Below are positions 30,564-35,614 of a stretch of DNA of 35,614 nt, one piece after another (position 1 is the stretch's first letter; each line of letters opens with the position of its first letter). The DNA is from Candidatus Woesearchaeota archaeon (GTDB lineage Archaea; Nanobdellota; Nanobdellia; Woesearchaeales; GW2011-AR4). A program made the position numbers and the translations under genes. The stretch is from positions 1 to 35,614 of the forward strand of contig JAGVXT010000035.1 in assembly GCA_018303655.1 (NCBI GenBank). Reading direction: 5' to 3'. The notes beneath the pieces were generated by a model. It was not told the origin of the DNA. It ran no database searches and was given only the letters and a program-made list of their open reading frames with translations.

Positions 30564-31775
30564 CTATTCATACCTCAGCGCATCCACAGGCTTCAGCTTC
30601 GATGCCCTTCTTGCAGGGAAGTATCCTGCTGCAGCTCCTACAAGAAACGAAAACAGCAAACAGCTAATTATCAAAACAACAGGAAACTCCGGCTTTAGCA
30701 AGGCAAATCCGTTTGCAGCTGCAATCCCTCCACCTATGCTTGCAACTATGTAGCCGAAAATCACCCCCAGCAAGCCTCCAATCAATCCAAGAAATCCCGA
30801 CTCAAACACGAAAATAAGCAGAATATCGCTATTCCTTGCCCCTACAGCTTTCATCACTCCAATCTCTTTTGTCCTTTCAATTATCGCCGTGTACATCGTG
30901 TTCATTATGTTGACAAAGGCAACAACCAATGAAATAAGCGCTATCAAAACCAACACACCATTAATAACATTTATTATTGTTGTAAAGGTTGCAAGCGCGT
31001 CCTCAAAAGTCTGCACAAAGAAATTCTCCTTGCCTTTATCCTCATTTTTGAATTTTCTCAGTTTTTCCTCTATCCTTTCGGCAAGCTCTTTTGGAATTAT
31101 TCCATTTTGGGAGCTGAGCATTATGAACCCAAACTTGTCCTTTTTGTCAGGATACAGCTCCTCAAACGACTCTTTTGTTATGTAAACATTTGCATCATCC
31201 TGCGGGTTTCCAATCTCATCATAAAATCCTATAACTTCAAAAGGATCGCTGTTAATGCGGATTTTGTCCCCAAGCTTTACTCCTTTGCCAAATACCTTGT
31301 CATCAAACTGGTAATTGTAACCCAGTACAGCTTTGTCCAAATCTCCTTCCTTAATCCCCCTGCCCTTGAATATTGATATTGCAAAGGTCTCTTCAACAAA
31401 ATCCACTTTGCTTGTGTCAACTCCGGAAACAAAGTAAAACTTCCTCACGTCATCAAATTCAATCTCGCCAGCTGCGAAATACATTCCAACAATTTCATCA
31501 ACGCCTTTTACCTTGCTTACAAAATTAACATCCTCTTTTGTCAGGAAAAAATTATCATCAGTTCCCGGCGCCCCAATCCCCCTTGCCTGTATAAACAGCT
31601 TGTCCCTTCCTGACTCGTCAGCAAGCGTGTTGACATAATTTTGAATGCCTATTCCAAAGCTCAATAATGCAAACACGGCTGCAATTCCAATCAATATGGA
31701 AAGGATTGTAAGCACACTTCTCAGTTTTCTTTTTCTTACATGCTGTATTGAATACTTTATTTCATCAATCCTCAT
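30564..31775 (-). CDS. MacB/FtsX-type ABC transporter permease (second copy)
   Basis: A 403-residue permease with the MacB layout: one N-terminal helix (about 19-41), a large extracytoplasmic domain (about 45-265), then three helices near 275-300, 330-355 and 370-395. The block TMYTAIIERTKEIGVMKAVGARNSDILLIFVFESGFLGLIGG is diagnostic. The end RRASKLKPVDALRYE is the MacB/FtsX cytoplasmic tail. These proteins move lipids, peptides or antibiotics mechanically, without a pore of their own. It overlaps the first permease by 4 bases and is probably its heterodimer partner. The stop codon is 12 bases from the ligase remnant. Confidence 0.92.
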   Translation of the reverse strand: MRIDEIKYSIQHVRKRKLRSVLTILSILIGIAAVFALLSFGIGIQNYVNTLADESGRDKLFIQARGIGAPGTDDNFFLTKEDVNFVSKVKGVDEIVGMYFAAGEIEFDDVRKFYFVSGVDTSKVDFVEETFAISIFKGRGIKEGDLDKAVLGYNYQFDDKVFGKGVKLGDKIRINSDPFEVIGFYDEIGNPQDDANVYITKESFEELYPDKKDKFGFIMLSSQNGIIPKELAERIEEKLRKFKNEDKGKENFFVQTFEDALATFTTIINVINGVLVLIALISLVVAFVNIMNTMYTAIIERTKEIGVMKAVGARNSDILLIFVFESGFLGLIGGLLGVIFGYIVASIGGGIAAANGFALLKPEFPVVLIISCLLFSFLVGAAAGYFPARRASKLKPVDALRYE

Positions 31776-32998
31776 TTTGCGCTCCTTAACGAGTCTACCG
31801 GATTGAGTTTTGATGCCTGGTAAGCCGGAAGCACGCCAAAAGCAGTTCCCAGCATGAATGAAAACATCAAGGCCCCAATCACAAGAAAAGGGCTTATGCT
31901 TGCCTGGATAAGCTCAGAGCCGAGAAATGCGCGGCCTGCTGCAGAAAGCCCGAATGCAAATATCATCCCAAGAATTATTCCTATTACTCCGCCAACCATA
32001 CCCAACAATCCGGATTCTACAAAAAATATTGTGAATATTGCGGAATTTTTTGCCCCAATTGATTTCATAATCCCGATTTCCTTTGTTCTTTCGAGCACAG
32101 AGGTGTACATTGTGTTCATTATCCCAATTCCCCCTACAGCAAGCGATATTGCGGCGATTATGTAGACAAAAAGCTGCACAGCAAACAAAGTGGAATTCAA
32201 TGCCTCAAGCGTCTGCTGCGGGCTCTGCACTTGGAAATTCTCCTCGCCTTTTTTTACGCCTCTTTCTTTTCTAAGAAGCTTTTCTATATTCCCCTTGATT
32301 TCATCTGCTCTTGCCACATCCTCAATCTTGACAGCTATCACATTCACTTCCTCTTTCACAATCCCAATATCATCTATCATGGTCTGCTCGTTCATCAGCA
32401 CCACGCTGTCAAAAATAAAACTGCCTTTCTTTTCAAGAATTCCCACAACCTCGAAATCAATGCCGTTGAGCAAAACCTTGTCCCCGCTTCTTATCCCTTT
32501 TCCAAAAATATCTTCATTTTTGAAATTGTTCCCCAAAACAGTTTTTCTTGAGTCGCTGTCTTTCAGCAGCCTTCCATCTTCTGCCTTTAGGTTGATCATG
32601 GTTTCAAAGATCTTCCTGTTTTCGCCTTCAGGGTAAGATGCCGCAATCCCGATATTTTGCTTGTCGTTAAATTCAAGGGTGCCGGATTTTATATATCTGT
32701 TAAATGCAGCCTCTACACCATTGACTTTCCGGATTTTATCAGCCAGCTCATCGCTCAGCGGCTCTACAACCCCAGTCCCTGGGGGACCTGCAAAAGCCAA
32801 CCCTGATGCCTGCACGCTTAAAACATCAGGCCCGAGAAATCCAAACTGTGACATGATGGCTATCCTTAACCCTTCTCCAAGCCCAATCAGGGAAACAACT
32901 GCAGCTATTCCGATGAATATTCCGATCATGGTGAGCCATGACCTGAGGCCCCTGTTTCTCAGGTTCCTTACAGAATAAATGAAATAATCCTTCAGCAT
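31772..32998 (-). CDS. MacB/FtsX-type ABC transporter permease (first copy)
   Basis: This 408-residue protein is a paralogue of the next permease. It keeps the MacB core: NRGLRSWLTMIGIFIGIAAVVSL at the start, a long extracytoplasmic domain, and GGIGIMNTMYTSVLERTKEIGIMKSIGAKNSAIFTIFFVESGLLGMVGG. It ends QASKLNPVDSLRSAK. I started at ATG 32998 because the upstream in-frame residues overlap the preceding gene and lack similarity. It is 16 bases after the COG1361-like gene on the same strand and overlaps the next permease (ATGA). The pair with the ATPase would form one exporter. Confidence 0.92.
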   Translation of the reverse strand: MLKDYFIYSVRNLRNRGLRSWLTMIGIFIGIAAVVSLIGLGEGLRIAIMSQFGFLGPDVLSVQASGLAFAGPPGTGVVEPLSDELADKIRKVNGVEAAFNRYIKSGTLEFNDKQNIGIAASYPEGENRKIFETMINLKAEDGRLLKDSDSRKTVLGNNFKNEDIFGKGIRSGDKVLLNGIDFEVVGILEKKGSFIFDSVVLMNEQTMIDDIGIVKEEVNVIAVKIEDVARADEIKGNIEKLLRKERGVKKGEENFQVQSPQQTLEALNSTLFAVQLFVYIIAAISLAVGGIGIMNTMYTSVLERTKEIGIMKSIGAKNSAIFTIFFVESGLLGMVGGVIGIILGMIFAFGLSAAGRAFLGSELIQASISPFLVIGALMFSFMLGTAFGVLPAYQASKLNPVDSLRSAK

Positions 32999-33014
32999 CT
33001 TAAGCTTGAAAAAT

Positions 33015-34265
33015 TTATTTCCTGCGCTTTTTCCAGTACCTGTAGGCAAAAAATCCCGCAGCAAGCAAAATTACTGCAACTAAAACCCAGCTGGTTCCAT
33101 TTCCTTCAACTAATCCAAGTTTCTTGGCCTCAGATTTTGTATAAAGCGTAAGCTCAATATTCATATTTTTTGTATACTCCTGGTTATTTGCATCCTTGTA
33201 TTCAATTACAATGGGCAGCAGCAGTTTCTTGTCCTTTGTCTTTTCAATGCTCAGCTTGAAATCAGCGGTTTCATAGTCATCAGAGTCTATGTTCCCTATG
33301 TACACCTCATATGGAGACAAAACTTTGTATTTTTCGGATTTGTCAAGCTTTACATTAAGGAACTTTAAATCGCTAAGGCCCTTGTTGACAATCTTGACGC
33401 TTATATCGCCTGTTGAGCCTGCAGTGTAGACAGAGGTTGTGTCCACATATACGGATATGTCAGGCTCAACTCCAACAACCAAAGCAACAATCAAGGTCTT
33501 TGAATAATTCTTGTTAAGCACATCTGAATATTGCAGTTTTAACGGCACCTTGTAAACCTTTGATTTTGCATCAGGGTCGGCAATTAAATTGAATTCAAGA
33601 GCCGATAAGGCCTGCGCATCAATAAACGGTATCACCTTTTCATTAGTCGAGCCGACAGGAGCAAACGGAGTTTCCTCATCGCCGCTCTTTCCAAGGTCCA
33701 ATGTCACCTTTATGTCCTTCAGCAGGGAATTTGCATGATTCTTCAAGCTTACAGCCAGTCTTGTTTTTGAACCTGGAGCAACAGCCTCAGGCACTGCTGC
33801 AAATTTCTCAACCGAAAGTATGGCTTCTTTTGACTGCACTTTTATGGTGATATTGTCAATTGTTGCCCATGATTCTGAATCGCTGCTTTTGTACCTTATT
33901 TTAATCTCCTGGTTGCCGTCAACAGCATTCTGGTCAACCTTTAGCTTGTACTTCACAAAAACGCTTCGGGCAGTGTCCTGCGCGGTTCCCAAAGTGCCGA
34001 CATTCTTCACAGCGCCTTCCCCGGGCAATATTGAAAATGGATATTCTGGTATTATCTCAAACACAACATCATTAGCCAGCACTCCCCTGTTGTCAAGCTT
34101 GAAGCTCGCCTCCACAATCCTGCCGGGCTCCACAGGGTCAGGGTCCTGGCTTGCAAGGTCTACATCAATCCTGGGGCTGTCCCCGTAGTAAACGCTGTTT
34201 ACAGCAGCGCCTGCAAATGTTGCAGCCATTGCAAGCAAAACAAATATAACAAAAAACATTCTCAT
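33015..34265 (-). CDS. Extracytoplasmic COG1361-like (CARDB/S-layer-type) protein
   Basis: The 416-residue protein has a signal-type N-terminus (MRMFFVIFVLLAMAATFAGAA). Three or more immunoglobulin-like CARDB repeats follow, with DPDPVEPGRIVEASFKLDNRGVLAN and KLDKSEKYKVLSPYEVYIGN. The C-terminal membrane anchor WVLVAVILLAAGFFAYRYWKKRRK ends in a basic tail. COG1361 proteins are common in archaeal envelopes beside MacB-type ABC transporters. It would stand outside the cell as the exporter's periplasmic-like partner, much as MacA does in bacteria. A ribosome site AAGGTGAT lies just before ATG 34265; the GTG at 34274 is an alternative start. Confidence 0.85.
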   Translation of the reverse strand: MRMFFVIFVLLAMAATFAGAAVNSVYYGDSPRIDVDLASQDPDPVEPGRIVEASFKLDNRGVLANDVVFEIIPEYPFSILPGEGAVKNVGTLGTAQDTARSVFVKYKLKVDQNAVDGNQEIKIRYKSSDSESWATIDNITIKVQSKEAILSVEKFAAVPEAVAPGSKTRLAVSLKNHANSLLKDIKVTLDLGKSGDEETPFAPVGSTNEKVIPFIDAQALSALEFNLIADPDAKSKVYKVPLKLQYSDVLNKNYSKTLIVALVVGVEPDISVYVDTTSVYTAGSTGDISVKIVNKGLSDLKFLNVKLDKSEKYKVLSPYEVYIGNIDSDDYETADFKLSIEKTKDKKLLLPIVIEYKDANNQEYTKNMNIELTLYTKSEAKKLGLVEGNGTSWVLVAVILLAAGFFAYRYWKKRRK

Positions 34266-34266
34266 T

Positions 34267-34965
34267 TTAATCACCTTTCCTCCTCAAAGATTTTATAACC
34301 TTGCCGTCTTTCAGGAATTCAATCTTGTCGGCATGCTTTGCCACATTTTTGTCGTGAGTGACCAAGATTATTGTTTTGCCTTCTTTTCTGTTAAGCTTCT
34401 GCAGAAAGCCCATGACAGTTTCACCGGTGCTTGAGTCCAGGTTTCCTGTCGGCTCATCGGCTAAAATCACTTCAGGGTCGTTTGCCAATGCCCTTGCAAT
34501 TGCAACTCTTTGCTGCTGCCCTCCGCTTAATTCTGCAGGCTTATGCTCCATTCTGTCGCCCAGTTCCACAATCTCGAGCAGCTTAGTAGCTCTTTTTGTT
34601 CTTGTCTCCCTGTCAACTGACTGAAATACAATCGGCAAAGCCACATTTTCAAGCGCTGTCAATGTCGGAATCAAATTAAATTGCTGGAATATGAATCCTA
34701 TTTTTCTGCCCCTTATCTGGGCAAGGTCAGATTCGCTTAGTTTTGATATGTCATGATTGTCCAGCATTATCTTTCCTTTTGATGGCACATCCAAGCATCC
34801 TATCATATTTACAGCAGTTGATTTTCCGCTTCCTGAAGGGCCCATTATGGCCAAAAACTCGCCTTCCTTTACATCAAGATCCAGTCCCTGAAGAGCTTTA
34901 ACCTTTACTTCTCCCATTTCGTATATTTTCCACACATTTTCCAGCTTTATAATGCTCTTTTTCAT
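34267..34965 (-). CDS. MacB/LolD-type ABC transporter ATP-binding protein
   Basis: The 232-residue ATPase has the P-loop GPSGSGKST (42-50), Q-loop FQQFNLIPTL, signature LSGGQQQR (146-153), Walker B ILADEPTGNLD (167-177) and switch TIILVTHD. GCLDVPSKGKIMLDNHDISKLS is the LolD/MacB-type segment. It is the power unit for the two permeases downstream. Its ATG overlaps the PadR stop by 4 bases (34962-34965), and the next gene's ATG (34265) lies one base past its stop. It is probably regulated together with them by PadR. Confidence 0.95.
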   Translation of the reverse strand: MKKSIIKLENVWKIYEMGEVKVKALQGLDLDVKEGEFLAIMGPSGSGKSTAVNMIGCLDVPSKGKIMLDNHDISKLSESDLAQIRGRKIGFIFQQFNLIPTLTALENVALPIVFQSVDRETRTKRATKLLEIVELGDRMEHKPAELSGGQQQRVAIARALANDPEVILADEPTGNLDSSTGETVMGFLQKLNRKEGKTIILVTHDKNVAKHADKIEFLKDGKVIKSLRRKGD

Positions 34966-35459
34966 TTGATTGCCTTCAGTTTTTTAACAGTGCCTTTCAG
35001 CACTGCCTTCATTTTTTTCCTGTCTTTCCCCTTTGAATAGAGCTCAAACATTGTTGCCCTGAACTCATTTAATTCAGGATTTAATTCCTTGAACGGAAGA
35101 TGGCCTTTTTTCAAACTATTGAGTATCTCCAGCATGAATCCAAGCTCTCTCCTGTCAGTTATTTTGCCAAATGCATTCCAATGAGCAATCAGCTTGTCAA
35201 CCATTGCATTCTTGCTCCTATCAATTATTAAAAGCTGCTTTTTCCCCTCGCTTGTCAGATAATACAGCTTCTTTCTTCCATGCTTCTCACGCTCGACAAA
35301 CTTTTCCTTCAGCAGCTTCTCAAGTAATGGGTAAATAGAGCCAAAGCTTGGCTTCCATGTGCCTGTGTCTTTCTCTATTTGCTTTATCAGATCATAGCCG
35401 GATAGCTTCTTATTTGACAATGTCTTCATTACAATTAGTCTCAAATAGCCGGTCATCAT
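34962..35459 (-). CDS. PadR family transcriptional regulator
   Basis: The 165 residues from ATG 35459 hold a PadR winged helix: GYLRLIVMKTLSNKKLSGYDLIKQIEKDTGTWKPSFGSIYPLLEKL, then EKHGRKKLYYLTSEGKKQL. The C-terminal half is helical and probably dimerises. The frame is open further upstream, but the added residues are not PadR-like. PadR proteins usually repress an ABC or efflux operon and are released by a ligand. The inverted repeat TATATCG-4-CGATATA sits at its promoter, so self-repression is likely. It is the first gene of the five-gene operon. Confidence 0.9.
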   Translation of the reverse strand: MMTGYLRLIVMKTLSNKKLSGYDLIKQIEKDTGTWKPSFGSIYPLLEKLLKEKFVEREKHGRKKLYYLTSEGKKQLLIIDRSKNAMVDKLIAHWNAFGKITDRRELGFMLEILNSLKKGHLPFKELNPELNEFRATMFELYSKGKDRKKMKAVLKGTVKKLKAIK

Positions 35460-35474
35460 ATGTATCGCTTCCGC

Positions 35475-35508
35475 TATATCGGGGACGATATATTGGTATT
35501 TAAATATT
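35475..35508 (-). promoter_or_regulatory. PadR operon promoter with palindromic operator
   Basis: On the minus strand the TATA box AAATATTTAAATAC (35495-35508) is followed by TATATCG-TCCC-CGATATA (35475-35492). This is a perfect 7-bp inverted repeat with a 4-bp spacer, over the expected transcription start. Binding there would block transcription. Confidence 0.65.
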
Positions 35509-35535
35509 TGTATTTTTTTGCTGTGTTGCACAATT

Positions 35536-35546
35536 CTTATATAATT
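35536..35546 (+). promoter_or_regulatory. TATA box for the gene at the window's end
   Basis: CTTATATAATT is centred about 26 bp before ATG 35568 and about 59 bp before ATG 35600. Transcription would start near 35567. Confidence 0.5.
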
Positions 35547-35567
35547 CCTCAATAACGTAACTAAGTA

Positions 35568-35582
35568 ATGGGTGGTTTGTGA
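35568..35582 (+). other. Four-codon upstream ORF (MGGL stop)
   Basis: ATG GGT GGT TTG TGA lies 17 bases before the main ATG. It would sit at the 5' end of the predicted transcript. It mirrors the start of the main frame (MGGK). It could be an accident of the hairpin sequence. Confidence 0.4.
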
Positions 35583-35599
35583 AGAAGGAGGCACAAACC
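35574..35599 (+). promoter_or_regulatory. Leader hairpin displaying the Shine-Dalgarno sequence in its loop
   Basis: A perfect 8-bp stem GGTTTGTG (35574-35581) / CACAAACC (35592-35599) encloses the 10-nt loop AAGAAGGAGG. The loop holds the full Shine-Dalgarno motif AAGGAGG. The start ATG follows directly at 35600, and its A can add a ninth pair with T35573. Translation control by this structure is likely. Confidence 0.65.
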
Positions 35600-35614
35600 A
35601 TGGGAGGCAAAACA
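35600..35614 (+). CDS. Start of a gene, possibly ribosomal protein S25e (partial)
   Basis: Only five codons are present, reading MGGKT. The ATG follows a strong Shine-Dalgarno sequence and a hairpin leader. Archaeal ribosomal protein S25e often begins MGGKK, so this is a reasonable but weak suggestion. The remaining sequence lies outside the window and would decide it. The promoter is divergent from that of the PadR operon. Confidence 0.5.

Overview
The window comes from an archaeon. It carries an archaeal-type A/V-ATPase operon, topoisomerase VI, the archaea-specific tRNA amidotransferase GatDE, a CDC48-type AAA ATPase, ABCE1/Rli1, TrmI and a two-KH Pno1/Dim2-type protein. Two of its three tRNA genes have bulge-helix-bulge introns. 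Many genes have a TATA box (TTTAAATA type) 24-32 bp before the start codon, so their mRNAs would be leaderless or nearly so. The AT-rich, compact layout, many small orphan proteins and several trimmed core proteins suggest a DPANN lineage, perhaps Woesearchaeota- or Pacearchaeota-like. That placement is an inference from style, not from a marker tree.

Layout. 1-532: the end of a CDC48-like ATPase and a two-helix membrane protein. 573-3847: gatD, an MJ1316/DUF504 gene, a membrane protein and gatE in one overlapping operon. 3871-4796: three orphans. 4827-4901: tRNA-Arg(CCU), minus strand. 5034-13122: complete A-type ATPase operon in the order H-I-K-E-C-F-A-B-D. 13208-16641: KH protein, Topo VI B, Topo VI A and a cysteine-rich microprotein. 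16693-16836: tRNA-Arg(UCU) with two introns. 16907-18785: zinc/membrane microprotein, TrmI, MBL hydrolase and a membrane protein. 18798-21616 (minus): GNAT, ICMT-like protein and GlmS. About 21617-22056: no credible gene, but dense inverted repeats ahead of glmS. 22057-24758: an orphan divergent from a wHTH/S-layer regulator, then Tag and DUF99. 24763-27107 (minus): ABCE1 and a HAD protein. 27271-27525: zinc-ribbon microprotein and tRNA-Thr(CGU). 27573-29554: orphan and acyl-CoA ligase. 29594-30551: a Fic gene between the ligase end and a decayed copy of that end. 30564-35459 (minus): a PadR-controlled MacB-type ABC system with an extracytoplasmic protein. 35600 onward: start of a gene, possibly ribosomal protein S25e, behind a hairpin leader.

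How the genes work together. Most of the window is core machinery. GatDE makes Gln-tRNA(Gln), the ATPase couples ion flow to ATP, Topo VI manages DNA topology, and TrmI, the KH protein and ABCE1 serve tRNA, rRNA and ribosome recycling. GlmS starts amino-sugar synthesis. The PadR/ABC operon looks like a self-contained envelope export or stress module.

The most unusual points are: an ABCE1 that has lost exactly the four ligands of one of its two [4Fe-4S] clusters; a GatE without room for the usual AspRS-like insertion domain; a 21-nt D-loop intron in tRNA-Arg(UCU); the inverted-repeat island before glmS; a hairpin displaying the Shine-Dalgarno sequence in its loop at the window's end; and the Fic module bracketed by a duplicated ligase tail.
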